From the NCBI RefSeq assembly GCF_000002985.6, contig NC_003282.8, forward strand, positions 13,516,001 to 13,580,000: 64,000 bases of DNA. Reading direction: 5' to 3'. Position numbers and translations under genes: made by a program. The stretch comes from Caenorhabditis elegans (taxonomy: Eukaryota; Nematoda; Chromadorea; Rhabditida; Rhabditidae). The notes beneath the pieces are model-generated. The model had not been told where the DNA came from, ran no database searches, and worked only from the letters and a program-made list of their open reading frames with translations. Shown here in pieces: positions 48,801 to 61,332 of this stretch. Within the stretch, counting starts at the first letter, position 1. Every line of letters starts with the position of its first letter.

Positions 48801-51800
48801 CTAGATGACATTTTGATGAATTGATTACTTCTAGACTATTCTATTTATTTATTCATTCACGATTTAGTTATCGTGATTAGAAAATAGACATAATTCAAAT
48901 ACATATGAGAAACACAGAATAATTACTTTTCATTATTTAAATAGTTATTTAAATAAAAGCGACGAAACAGTAAAAATTGTTTGGTCGACTTTCTTATTAA
49001 AAAACTGAGTTTTCACAACTTTTTGACCGTAAAATACTTTTAAACATTTTTAAAAACTATATTCAGTGGCTGTTTTAAAAATCTTCCTTGCTGACTACAT
49101 TCCATCTTTAAAAGAAGTCCGTAATTCATTTTTCCAATTATCCCAATTTTCAATAGAACCTTTCTTTCCCTTCAAGAATAAAAAACGCAATTCGCAGATG
49201 TTCGAGTGTTTGAAAAGGCGTACACAATAAATCGAAACGGAGCCGTCGAGGAATATCGCCTTGTTCCGTCTGCGATTAAAGATAAGAAGCAGTTGGCAGA
49301 GATCATCAAGGCATTACAAGCTGGAGCCAAGGCGGTGAGTGGCATGGTTATACTAACCAAAAATTATGTTTTTGACTGCAAAATTTTCCAACAAAAATTC
49401 AAATTTCAAAAAGTTTTCTTCATTTTTCAAAACGTTTTTTTGAGGACCAACTTTAATTCTGCAGAGTTCAGATACTCAGTCAAAGACCGGTATTTTTGCT
49501 CCTCACTCGAAAACTGTCAAAAATTTAGAAAACAGGAAAACATCAGAAATGTTCTACGGAAAGATCTATTGATGTTAATATTGATCGGTAGAGCGCATTT
49601 GCATTGCCGTACTTGAAAATTTTTCTTTAAAACAAAAAACCGCGCCGGCGTAAATCTACAACACTTCTTTTGCACAAGATAATCCCGCTATAAATCTAAA
49701 ACTAGTCTAAACTATACTCAAATTACCTAGACTCTCTCCGTGTTTTTTTTGCTGAATCAGAACCCAACGTATTTTGTCATTTTCAATTTTGGAAGTGCAT
49801 ACAAACATTTGTTGAATGTTACATTTTTTCTATCCTATCCACCAACCCAGTAATCGGTGACATTTATTGGAAAAAGCTCCAAAGATCAGAATATGCATTG
49901 GTGTAATCCGACAGAACATCTGGGAGGTAGATCTTGGTTTTGCAGATTTTTTTTTCGGTCTTTTCGAGTTTTCCTGCAAATTTAAAAATGGCATAAAATA
50001 TTTTGAAATATTTTAAAAATGGTTTTACAATGGCTTTATATACCATACCCCAAAAAAATTTGCAGGCACACGAAGAGGGATCAATAAATCAAGTACACGA
50101 ACAACGCCAAAATCGATTTTTCTCATCTCCTCTCGAGACATTTGTTCGTTCAATCCTTCAAGTCTCACCGTGTCGATGTCTGTTCTTGCTTCGAAAATTC
50201 GATCAACTCGTTGCCGATCCGAACTCTCCGAACGCTTTTCTTGAGACCAACGATCAAAACAGTCGGAAAATTGAGGATTTGAAGGTTGGTAACAGCTGAA
50301 GTCCTTTTTTTTAACAAAATATAGTAATTTTAGAACGAAATAACTCTAAAAATGAATGACCGAGTGATGACGCATGTGCTGAGGCCTGAAAGTACCGATA
50401 TCAATTATTTCTTCAACTCGAGAGATGGCGATAAGTATCGGGAAAAAATTGCAAGACAGGTGATTTTAGAGTGCCCCGAGATACAAATTCTATTACTTTT
50501 TTTCATTTCATGTATAGAAAATTTCAGTTTAACGAGAAATTGAAGAATCATCTAGCTGATATAAATCCTCCAGTACGACCCGAGCCACCGAAATCTCCAA
50601 TGGTTTTGGCAGCGAATGAGGCAAGAACTCATCAAGGTAAAATGTTTTTAAAATTTATTTCAATAGTCCAATATAGTCAAATATAACCAATGAAACACTA
50701 GAAACTCGAAAAAAAACATTTTTTTTCAGAATTTATTTTCAGCCAAACCAAAGTTCTCCGATAGGTAAATTTTCAAAGTAATTTCGAGCAATGCTGCAGG
50801 TTTTTTCGGTCTGCAATTCTACAGAATGAGACGATTGGGCATGTTCCCCCGATATTTTTCATTAAAACTTAATGATTCAATATAGAAAATATTTGACAAA
50901 TGATTTTGGATCATTTTATCACTATTAGAGCAATTTAAAAAATCCCCACTGACGATATTCCATCTTTCAAAAAATAGCTCAACTTCAAAATTTCAGAATT
51001 CCTCGAGAACCAACTTGCGCTTGGAAACCTCAAACGAGACTACGATAAACGTCTGGACGAGCTTGCAAGTGTAAAGGTTAACCGTGGAGTTTTTCTCATT
51101 CAAGGAACGGATCTTTGTGGGAAAACTCAAGCACTGTGCAGGCTTTATCACAAGATTTCAGACAAGGATGCTTATAAAGTGATTTTGTGAGTTTTTTCAA
51201 GTTATATACTCACTTTACCCATGTTTTTCTCCAGTTTCACCAACCTCACCTACTCTTCAAACTTTGCACATGAAGCCTGGCGAACCATTTGCTTAAACAT
51301 CTGCTCAATATCAAACATCGATCCGAAAGAAGTTTTAGAGCATTTTAAGTTAGGCGGCATTTTGAAAAGTCTCGAGGAACTTGTGCAAAAAGCGGACAAG
51401 CCAGTTTGTATATTTATCGATGACGTTCACTTGCTCAAGTTTGGCCATTTGTTAAGCCAAATTGGGCGGAGAACTGAAACTGTAAGCGGATAGTTTTTAA
51501 GTATGAGAAAATAGTAGATTTATTGACTTTAAAAGTGTTTGTCAAAAATAGAAAAAAATTCTAAAAATTCTGAGCAAAAACTTAAAACAACCAATAAATG
51601 GGCGAAGCCTATTAAGATCTTTTGTAAGGGGTTGAATCAATTTTTTTTTGTTTAAAGAATTTTAAGAAAGTTTAATTCATTTTCAACAAACTTTAAAAAA
51701 GAATTGATGCAATTTAAAATGCAAAAAATCTCAATTATTTTCTTCATTTTAAATTGTAACAATAATTCCATTTCTCTGAAATTTGATGTTAAAATATAAA

Positions 51801-54800
51801 ATACATACGAATAAACTCCGCCCACTTAATGGATTTAAAATTTTTGGTCAAGAAATTTTCGATGTTTTGAGGTAACGGTTATTCGTAGAACAATTTGAAA
51901 ATTTATTTTTGAATTTAAAAAAAAAAAATTTTAACTGAAAAAAAACAAACTTTTTATGTAGATGCGTGTGTAGTTTCAAAAAGCCGATATTTTTTTAATC
52001 CTTTTTTTTTGGAAAAATAAAATAAAAATCACTATCACACTATCACAAAAATCACATTCACCATCGTAGGATCAAAAACAATATATTTGTGCGTGTTCAT
52101 ATTAATTTAATGAAACAGCAAAATTTATATACAAAAGTTAAGTGGGAAAAACTTGTGGAATCACTCCTATAGTTACTTATAGGATGAAATATTATAGTAA
52201 AACGTTTTTGAAATTTTTTGGAATTTTTTTAAATTTAAAGTGTCGATTACCTAGTTTGCACTTAACACAATTTTTGACAGTTTACCGAAAAATAGTTTTC
52301 TGAGAGTTTTAAATTTAAAATTTCAAAAAGATTAATTATAACATACAACTATGTTGTCAATGTATTGTTCTTTCTTTATTTTTCTCGTAGCAAAATTTGT
52401 TTAAAAAATGTAAAAAAAACTCCTTAACGCTTGGAACGGTTTACCCTTCCAGTTTGTAAAAGTGTAAAAATTTAAAGATTTTTCCTATGAGAAAAGTTAG
52501 AAAAAACAATTTTTGTGATTGCAAAACCTGCTAAACTTAAGTTTTCTACTAATTTTCCAGGCTCCCGACAACTTATCCCTATTCATGACGTCATCCAACG
52601 TGGCGCCGGTAAACGCCGTGTTCGCAGTCACTCAAACAGTAAATGTAGATGTAATATCAGAGAATGAAGTTGTCGGAATGGTTCAAAAAATGGCTGAAAA
52701 AGTGGATAAAAAGCTGACAAATGAGCAAATATCAGCGATTCGACCATTGATGGCTGCAAAAGATGGAATTCTAATTGCAAAAAGCTTTACACATGAGATA
52801 TTATTCAATGGGAATAGTTCAATGAAAGGAGGAATGGATGGAAGAATGACAAGAATTGAAAAAGAATTCGGAAAATTGGCAGTTGGAAATGCTGTCAAAT
52901 TTATTGCAGCTTCATCTCACGGACTAACTCGTCTAGAAATTCACGATGCAATATCAGCTGATAGAGAAGTATTAGAAGAAATGAATATGTCAATTGTCTA
53001 CTCACTTTTGACATTAGACGGTATCATCGAGGCACTTGGACCAATTTTACGTAAAGTGATAATTGATGACCGTCAGATTATTGGAATTGCACACTCTGGA
53101 TTGATTAGTTGGTTGAGGAATCGATATTTGACAAGCAGTCAGGATATTCGATCTGCGCATCTTCAATTGTCAGATCTATTCGCAGATTTACTTATAGATA
53201 ATGAACAGTCTCCACGTCATGAAATTGCATATCAGGTGAATTTTTGATAAATTTAAGCTAAAATCAAATAAATAATTTCATGGAAACTTATAGGCGAAAT
53301 TTTATGTAAACGTGCCTACTTCCTGCCTGCTGCTTTTCTGTATAATGCATATTTTTTGGGATTTGTTGTCTGCACAGTGTCAATAGTTTTTTGAAAATTC
53401 AATTAATAAATAAGAACATGATTAAAATTTGGCAGCAGGCATAAAGTAGGCATAAGTTGCCTGAGGCCAGATCTACCTTCTTATTGATTCCAATACAAAT
53501 AAGGGCGCAAATATAATAAGAGAAACTATAAATTTCTCTGCTCATAATAATATTTTTGCAGAGCTTCTCGCAGGGTATAAAACGGGACAATGGATCTCCG
53601 AACTTTCGAAGATTACGGCTTTTATGGTATCACTGCCTTCATTCGGGTAACCTCGATCGGCTCAAAGAGCTCTCTCTGTGCCATTTTGAATATGTTGATT
53701 ATGTGACACGCTACTTTGGAATTTCACATCTTTTATCACTTTACGAGGAGTGCGCAACACAGATTCTTCATCATGATTTACAAGGTTTGTGATATTTTCC
53801 AAATATTCCAATGAATTTATATTTTTAAAAAGTTTTCAGTGATCTCCGAACAAGTCCTAGTTCCTGCCTTGGTAACCATGGCACGGGACAGTGAACAACT
53901 GGCTGCTGAGGTGATCGGAAGGCTAAGGTTCACACGACACGAGAACAGTCATTTTCTGAATAGTCTCGTGGATCAGGCAATGTCATGGGTGGATCTATAC
54001 AATAGGCAACCACTTCTAGTCCCACTCACATGTTGGATATCTCCTCCCGCGACGAAAGTCTGCAGAAGCTTCACGCTAAAAGATTGGAAGCCGGGGAACA
54101 CTGTGCTCACGTTATCTGCAAATCATCAGTACATTCTGATATCCGGAAATCAATCGGATCCTGGAGTTATCTACGCATATCATATTGCATCTGAACAGTT
54201 GATTGGAACATTTAAAGGACATACTGCAGCCGTCACGTGTCTTTGTTCAAGTAATGATAGCTCACTTTTTGTGAGCACATCGTTTGATAAAACTGTCAAC
54301 GTTTGGGTATTTTCGCAGGTTAGTTATGTAGACTCGCGGTACACTTAAAATTAATTTACAATTATAATGAATTACATAGATTCTGAATTTCTCAACTTTT
54401 CCAGAGCACCCCCACAATGTCGCTGACCCATCACACTGCAAAAGTGACGTGTGCAATCCTTACCAGTGACGATCAATATTTGATCACTGCGTCCGCGGAC
54501 TCATCAGCAAAAATGATCAAGCTGGAGACCGGAGAAGTGATGAGATCATTCAATGATCATACAGGATCTGTGGTTTCTCTTCAACTTACATCCAATAATC
54601 AATTCTTGATCACTGGATCCGGTGATTTTGTGGTTCAAATGTGGGATGTGACAAATGGAAAGTGCATATCTAGAATGGGAGGATTGATGGCTCCGGTTAG
54701 CACGTTGGCTATTACTTCGTACGTTTTTTGAAACCACTTTTCAAAAAAAAATTATAAATAAAACGAATTTTTTAAGTCTTCTCAAACTTTCCGAAAATTT

Positions 54801-57800
54801 AGGAACTTCCAAAAGATTATATTTTGCTTTTTGAGAACTACAGTACTCCTACAGTATCCCAACATTATATACCCAAATCATTTTTCATTATTTTTTTGGA
54901 CTATTTTTCTGAAACTACAGTAATCCAATAGTACCCCTACAGTAATCCTAATGTACTCCTACGGTATCCTTACAGTACTCCTACAGCACTCCGACACTAT
55001 CCCTCACTATTCTTCTTAAAAGATGATCATTTTTTTGTAAAACTACAGTAATTCTTTAGAGCTCCTACAGTATCGCTACAGTTTAAATACAGATCCCGAA
55101 CTAATCCCGACCAAATATTTTTCTAAAAAAACTTGGAACTATTTTTTTTTAACTACAAAACAGTAGTGACTGATTTCAGAAACGACGCATTCGTAGTAGT
55201 TGCCTGTGAAGATGAAACTCTGAAAGTGTTCAGCACTGTCGGAGGTCAAGAACTCCACGAGCTCATGGGCCACGAGGGAAAAGTGAATTCACTTGTTTGT
55301 GCTCAAGATGACTGTCAACTATTCGCGGCGACAAAATCCAAAGTCTTCTGCTATGACATACATAACGGGCAGATGATCGATGTGTTAGATACAGCTCAGC
55401 CATTTCCAATTTGTAGTTTGAAGGTATTTTGGACTGTGGAATTGATCTTTTGATATCTATAGATCGTAATTCCAGATCTCTTCTGACAACTATTTCCTAA
55501 TTTCCCCGTGTGGCCCAAAAGTGACAATATGGAATGTAACAAAACGGAACCATGATGCACATGATGTTCACGCTGACAAAGAAGGATTCCTGACAGCAGT
55601 CGCACTTTCAAACGATGATAAATATGCAGCATGCGGAACAAATAACGGAATTGTTGCTCTTTGGGATCTCGAAGTCTGCCAGTGTGTCTTCACGACAATT
55701 CAAAACAAAGGAGATCCAATTACCTGTATAAGATATTCAGTTGACAGTCAATACTGTATTTCGGGAAATCAGGCTGGATGTATTTTGATTTTGGATGCTC
55801 AGAATGGAGGAGTCGTTCGCGAACTTTTTGTGAGTTTTTAAAAAAAATAAATCGAAGATAAAATCATTATAGGCTAAAAATAAAAATTGTTCAGTAAAAT
55901 GCATGTTTAGGCTCTTAAATCTACAAATATTATCAAATTTATATTTCCGGCAATTCTGATTTCCGGCAATCGGCAATATCGGCAATTGTCGGTTTTAAAA
56001 ATTTCGGGCAATCGGCTTGAAAACTTGCCCATTTTATTTTAAAAAGTTGGACGTCACACTTTTTTGAAATACAGTTTTAGAAAAACAATCTTCTTGGTTC
56101 AGCTTAAACTCTCTCTGATTCTGGAAACTTTTAGATGCACAGCAGCGAGGTCTTATCAATAATGTCGCTGGTTCATAATAAGATGATATCATGTGATATT
56201 CAAGGAAAAATGGTTATTTGGGAGTTATTCGGAGACGATGACACGCCTGAAATGGTAGCAACTGGAGTCAAACCGCCGATTTTTGTGCCTCCAACTGGCA
56301 GGATTATGGTTGGACATTGCTCGTTGAGCAATAAAGAGTGAGGGACTAGAAATTTGTTTTTCTTAAAAAATGGAAAAAATGGGACTAAAGGAAAAAAGTT
56401 CTGAAAATTGCCATATACAGAAAAAAAAACCGTAAAAAGTTAATAAAAAAACTAAGTTTTTGAGATCCTCTCCGAACTATTTAACAAAAACAAATGATAT
56501 TTTCAAACTAGTATAATAATTTTCTATATTACTACATAAATTTTGGATTTTTAAAATTGGATATCACATCGAAAAATGTCACTTCTTCAAACTAATCTAT
56601 AATAATTTTAGAATGAAAATTTGGGCATTCCCCGAGGAAGGACCACCCGTAACCCGCGCCAAACTCTCCCATAGCGACGAAATCACTTGTTTTGCCACGT
56701 CACCAAAAGGAGGAAATTTCATTGCGACCGGATCCCGGGACATGTCGTTGAAAATCTGGCAAATCGATAAAGGTTTCCTGACTCAAGTTCTAGTTGGACA
56801 CGAGAATGTTGTCACGTGTTGCTGCATATCATTTGATGAACGATTGGTTGTGTCGGGTGCTCGGGATGAGAAGATCATCGTTTGGAATGTACAGAGTGGC
56901 GATATGGTGTGCACGGTTAACACTACAGCAGCCATCACGTCACTGTCAATGACTGGGGATTCTACTGTCGTGTTTTCAAGTGAGTTTTGAAATGATCTTA
57001 TGGAAATGTGAAGTACGGTAGTTTTATTTATTGTGGCATAAATAATTCAATTCAGTTCACCAATTGTCGCTTCTCGTAATTTTTGTCATTTTTTGTGAGC
57101 GAAAAATTAATTTAAAAAATATCATGATTTTCGTACCCGCTTTTAGGTAATGCAAAAATTTAAGCTTTATTATTTTTTTGCGCCAAGCTGGCTCACAAGT
57201 TTTTTTCGTAAATGGCAATTTGAGAGTTGAGAGCCGAGTTCCGAAAATAAAATTTTTGTAAGGATCTAGTCTGAAAATAAGCTTCCAAATGGTCTATATC
57301 AATATCTGAGTCTACAAAAAAATATTTCCAGCTACGGAAGATGGCTGGGTAGAGACATGGTCTACCACGAAAGGTCGCCTACTTTCGACCTTCAACGCTC
57401 ATCGACCTATCAAGAAGCTCATCAACTCGTACGAATCTCACCGAATGCTCCTTTTGCTCGAAAACTGTGCTCAACTGCCAATTCTCTGTCTACATAATAC
57501 CCCTGCCGTAGGAGTAGAGGCAACAAGACGGCGAAGTGCGAGAGCTCAATCTGTGTCAAGTGCGTCGAATGAGCCCGTCGCATCGACAAGTGCTGGTGAG
57601 ATAAAGAAGGATCCCATCTTGTCATCGAATAACGGAGGAAATGCACAATCTGCTCCGCGAGCAACTGCACCAAAACCAACTTTTGATATGCTCGAGAGGA
57701 GTAAAAGCAGGACGTCCTTGATTGAAAAAGTAAGGGGAACTAAAAAATTTTATAAAATTTTTGAAGAAAATTCATACACTTTTTATGAAAAAAAATGTAT

Positions 57801-58341
57801 ATTTCTTTCAGACTCAAGTTTGAAAAATTTAGAAGAAAAATTATATCAAAAATATTCTCTGTTCCCATTTCCAAAATAGATAGCCACGGCTAGCTACAGG
57901 CCTACCTCATGCCTGACCTACATTTGTGCTCTTTTTTCAATTATAAACGGCCAAATGTTTTCCAGATACTTTGATAGTAGGTAGGCTTGTAGGTGCAAAG
58001 CAGCAAAAAACTTTTTAAAAGTCAGTGCCTACGTAGGTCTTAATTCCTGCGTACCTACCTATTGCCCGCCTAGTACTTTGGAATTCAAGTTGCTATCCTC
58101 CTAACTCTCTTTTTTTTCATGAAACATTATTTCTTGGAATATTGCAATTTTTGCATAAATTAATAAATTCTCCGAAAGTTTGATCACTTACCTAGAACTA
58201 CTCCAGACATTGACCATAAACCACTACTCAGCAACTTTACAAAATAAAAACTATAATCAAATATTCCAGGACCGAACGACAACGCTAACCCAATCAAATG
58301 CGCCACCACCACAAAAATCGAATATGTGTACCTTACTTTAA
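45873..58341 (+). CDS. qui-1: QUI-1-like P-loop NTPase with WD40 repeats, 19 exons, about 1602 aa
   Basis: QUI-1 is a C. elegans NACHT/WD-repeat protein required for avoiding quinine and related to animal NWD1. Exons: 45873-46011, 46353-46564, 47016-47115, 49198-49334, 50066-50284, 50334-50459, 50528-50636, 50997-51186, 51235-51481, 52561-53235, 53562-53784, 53840-54318, 54405-54718, 55180-55423, 55476-55829, 56135-56337, 56612-56979, 57332-57729, 58270-58341. Residues about 47-150 resemble the N-terminal domain of NWD/NPHP3-type proteins ([10 protein letters not shown] at exons 2/3). Walker A is GTDLCGKT at 384-391; Walker [10 protein letters not shown] at 468-476. A helical block (about 494-790) leads to WD40 repeats from about 870 to 1470, with DKTVNVW, SLKIW and KIIVW strand ends. 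The tail is Ser/Ala-rich and ends CTLL, a possible CaaX prenylation box. Start chosen as the first in-frame ATG after a trans-splice-like acceptor. The symbol is recalled from family and locus, not searched. Confidence 0.88.
46158..46292. repeat. Degenerate GCCTAA telomere-like array in qui-1 intron 1
   Basis: At least a dozen near-exact AAGCCT units, for example AGGCCTAAGCCTAAGCCTAA. The minus-strand open frame with repeated LGLGLGL at 46084-46314 is a by-product. Confidence 0.9.
47116..49197 (+). other. 2.1 kb intron 3 of qui-1
   Basis: No in-frame exon was found. It contains a pyrimidine-rich tract at 47180-47330, a GAGAGAGAGAGAG run at 48506-48521 and a short GTAGGCACGTAGG-type repeat near 48083. 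The flanking exons join in frame as ENG-N-VRVF. Confidence 0.5.
51482..52560 (+). other. 1.1 kb intron 9 of qui-1
   Basis: AT-rich, with no exon supported. It holds an antisense candidate 21U-RNA site (52051-52118). The acceptor is ATTTTCCAG at 52552-52560. Confidence 0.5.
53300..53470. repeat. GCCTACTTCCTGCCTGC-type dispersed repeat in a qui-1 intron
   Basis: GTGCCTACTTCCTGCCTGCT at the left and GCAGGCATAAAGTAGGCATA at about 53433 face each other as a loose inverted repeat. Related sequence occurs at 24636-24852, 25309-25425, 46672-46735 and 57890-58080. Confidence 0.7.
54838..55095. repeat. CTACAGTA(C)TCC tandem-like repeat in a qui-1 intron
   Basis: Short units CTCCTACAGTATCC, CCCTACAGTAATCC and ACTCCTACGG recur about fifteen times with loose spacing between exons 13 and 14. 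Confidence 0.8.
57890..58080. repeat. GTAGGTAGGC / GCCTACCTA dispersed repeat in the last qui-1 intron
   Basis: CAGGCCTACCTCATGCCTGA at the left and TAGTAGGTAGGCTTGTAGG plus CCTACCTATTGCCCGCCTAG at the right. Loose inverted arrangement, same family as 53300-53470. Confidence 0.7.
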
Positions 58342-59057
58342 CTTATTGTTTCTTTTTTTGTATCTTTTTTCTACTTTAAATGTGTATGTGCTTCAATTGA
58401 ATAGTTATTGTTTCAAAATTTATAAATTATTGTTTTAATGGTTTTTTTTTAATTTTTAAATGTTCTTAAATTCAGGCTCTGTTTTTTCAAAAGTTTTTCA
58501 AAATTTTGGAGTGCCAATTTCTTTGGTTTTGTGGTTTTGAAAAATATCAAATTTGTGCTTTTTGGATATTTTAGAAAAATCGTATTTTTGAAATCAAAGT
58601 TCCAATTGTTTTAACGAAGCTTTCCTAACTAAACTTACTTCCAATTGCGATTTGCAAAAAAAAAATTCGGAGAATTTCCTGTTTTTCTGAATATTGGGTT
58701 TTTGATAGGCAAGTATTAAAAAAAAATTTAATTCGCGCGAGTTTTCATTTGCACACTATTTCATCTGCAACGCGATGTGTCGGCCGCAGGGCAAATGAAA
58801 TTTGGTTGATAATTCAGCTAACAGAGAAGAGATTTTTATTTAAAAAAATCTTTAAATTTTTTCAGTTCACTCGATCAAAAGTTTTTTCAAACTTTAAATA
58901 AAACCTTTAGTTATTAGAGATTTTCTTTCTTCGATCTCATGATTTTCCACTTCTTTACGCATTTTTTTTCCACTCCATAATAATCATAAGATATTACTCC
59001 GAGTAATCAACTTTGACTTTCACCACAACTCTTTTCAGCTCACAGACCAAATTCAAC
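58342..59057. other. Intergenic region between qui-1 and the chemoreceptor
   Basis: Tail-to-head spacing of about 0.7 kb on the same strand. It holds AT-rich sequence, a GCGCGAG patch near 58735 and the receptor's upstream acceptor TTTTCAG at 59032-59038. The distance is longer than usual for an operon, so the receptor probably has its own promoter. Confidence 0.5.
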
Positions 59058-60740
59058 ATGTGGTTAGACACATTATACTGGTCTGTGATTGGTGTTATCG
59101 ATGTTCTTGCGATTCTTTTCAACGCATTTCTCATCTATTTGGCTTTATATCGTACCCCAAAAATGGTCAGAGTATACACTACACTAATTATTAATTTGGC
59201 TTTTACCGACTGCTGCTCCGCGTTTTTAAACTTTTTTGTTCAACAGAGAATGATTCCAACTGCATTTACAATTGGATATATTTCAAATGGATTCTGTAAA
59301 TATTTCGGGTATCGAGTTTGTTTTTTCAGGTGAATTTTTGCATGGTTTTTGTTCCAAATACGATCTATCATATTCCTACCGCAAAAATTAAATTTTACCT
59401 TTTTTCAGTCACAACCTGATGGCTCATTTCATAGTTCATTCCAATTATTCTCTTGTTTTATCATTTGCATATCGATATTATATTCTTCGAAAACCCGAAC
59501 CCCAACGGAAAACTGTTCTTATAGTTTTATTTTTGACGTATCTACCATCATTCTTGCAGTTGGTGAGTAATAGAAGTAATGCAATTTTCGTATTACATAG
59601 GTTATATTTATGACATGTATAATAAATATAATTGTGACTATACTAAACATAATAAAAGAAAATATTGAAAAATAAAACCAAAACTAAAAAGTGTAAAGTA
59701 GAGCACATTTTTAGCACATTTTCTGCACATTTTTAGCACATTTTTGGCACATTTTTAGCACATTTTTGACACATTTTTGGCACATTTTTTGCACATTTTT
59801 GGCACATTTTTATTGCGTTTTTAGCACATTTTTGGCACGTTTTTGGCACATTTTCAACACATTTTTGGCACATTTTTTGCACATTTTTAGCACATTTTTA
59901 ACACATTTTTAGCACATTTTTAGCACAATTTTGGCACATTTTTAGCACATTTCTAGCACATTTTTGGCACATTTCTAGCACTTTTTGGCACATTTTTGGC
60001 ACATTATTAGCACGTTTTTAGCACATTTCTAGCACATTTTTGGCACATTTTTTGCACGTGCTAGTTATTTTAGAAATGTGCTTTAAAAAACTATATTTCC
60101 AGATCCTGTATCAATTTGCCGAATCTGAACCATTGGCAATCATTGCACTCCTTCAACCATATCACCCAAAATACAATTTCACAGGATTAACAGTCAGCGG
60201 TGTTGCCGATATTCGAAGTGTTTATGCATTGTATAAAATTCTACAAATGACAGTTATGACTATTCCGATTTTCTCAACGATTTTGTATTTGAGAAAGAAA
60301 ATAATTGATAAACTACTCTATCGCGGGGTCAATATTTCCCTGAACACGAAAAGCTTGCATTCACAATTGTTAATGGTAGGTGTTTGGATTGAGAGTTTTT
60401 TTTCATTTTCAGCAATACATTTAGAATATAGAACTTTTTTAAGCTGAAAAAATAGCTCCAAAATTGTATTTTTCAGGCTCTAACATATCAGGCACTACTT
60501 CCAACTCTCTACTCGATCAACGTTGTAATGTACGTACTGGAACAGTCTGGCATCTATGCTTCTCCTTTTTTCGAGAACTTTATAATGTCTGGCTTGGTTC
60601 TAATACCATTTTTCTCCCCATTTACTTCATTTTTCTTCTTTTCTCCTTACAAGCGTATTGTATTAAGAATTTTGATCAGGAAATTGAACAAACGCCAAGT
60701 TGCCATGTCAGAGACTGGCCCTGGAAGTTTTCCTATTTGA
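59058..60740 (+). CDS. Serpentine chemoreceptor, SRD-type, 4 exons, 313 aa
   Basis: This is a seven-transmembrane receptor of the nematode chemosensory expansion, expected in the cilia of sensory neurons. Exons: 59058-59308, 59409-59562, 60103-60375, 60477-60740 (TGA 60738-60740), in frame throughout. Hydrophobic segments lie near residues 7-31, 38-60, 86-110, 118-135, 179-201, 228-250 and 258-283. The stretch INLAFTDCCSAF in segment 2, then FVQQRMIP, then SFAYRYYILRKPEPQRKT after segment 3, and SPYKR after segment 7 fit my memory of the SRD class better than STR or SRH. An NFT glycosylation site sits in the large loop between segments 4 and 5. The start follows a TTTTCAG acceptor at 59032-59038. 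Intron 2 is a minisatellite of GCACATTTTT units. No frameshift or stop is seen, so the gene looks intact. Ligand unknown. Confidence 0.88.
59700..60062. repeat. GCACATTTTT(A/G)(G) minisatellite in chemoreceptor intron 2
   Basis: About 30 copies of a 12-13 base unit, GCACATTTTTGG or GCACATTTTTA, fill the intron. Smaller stretches of the same unit are at 15270-15355 (rsd-2 intron 10) and 31745-31840 (paralog intron 1). Confidence 0.92.
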
Positions 60741-60855
60741 GAATTGTTTATAATTTATTGAAATTTGTTCCTAGTGAAATCACCAAAGTTTTTCTCAAAA
60801 AAGTTCTACTATCATGTTTAATTTTTATTTTATTTTATTTTAAACCAGTTTCGAG

Positions 60856-61035
60856 GACTTTCAAGAAAATTCTAGAAGCTTCCAAATTTTTCTAGCAGTT
60901 TTCAGATTTTTTTCAGAAAATTCTAGAAGTTTCCAGATTTTGCTAAAAAGTTCTAGTTTTTTTTGAATTTTTTTAGAAGTTTCCAGATTTTTAAAGAGAA
61001 TTATAGAAAATTCCAAAAACTTTCTCAGAAAATTC
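60856..61035. repeat. TTCTAGAAGTTTCCAGATTTT-type repeat downstream of the chemoreceptor
   Basis: Five or so loose copies of CTAGAAG(T/C)TTCCA(G/A)ATTTTT lie between the receptor and the convergent RING gene, with no coding signal. The rest of 60741-61332 is AT-rich. Confidence 0.75.
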
Positions 61036-61332
61036 AAATTTCCCGCCAAAAGATTTTTTTTTTGAAAACTTGAAAAAGGAATGATTATTTGTTAAGCGAA
61101 CTTGTCAAAATGTTCACAAATCACACCTGGTCTGGAGGTGCTTCGAAGTCTCGTTTTTCCAAAATTTAAAATCAAACTTCATAGAAAAGACAAGCAAAAC
61201 GTATTTATTTTCACTTCAAACACAGTTTAAAATATCTAAGTAAATAATTCTATAAGAAGGGCCTATGAAATGTGTACATATGAAAACATGAAACTCGCTA
61301 TCTTACAAAAAACAAATCAAATACTATATAAT

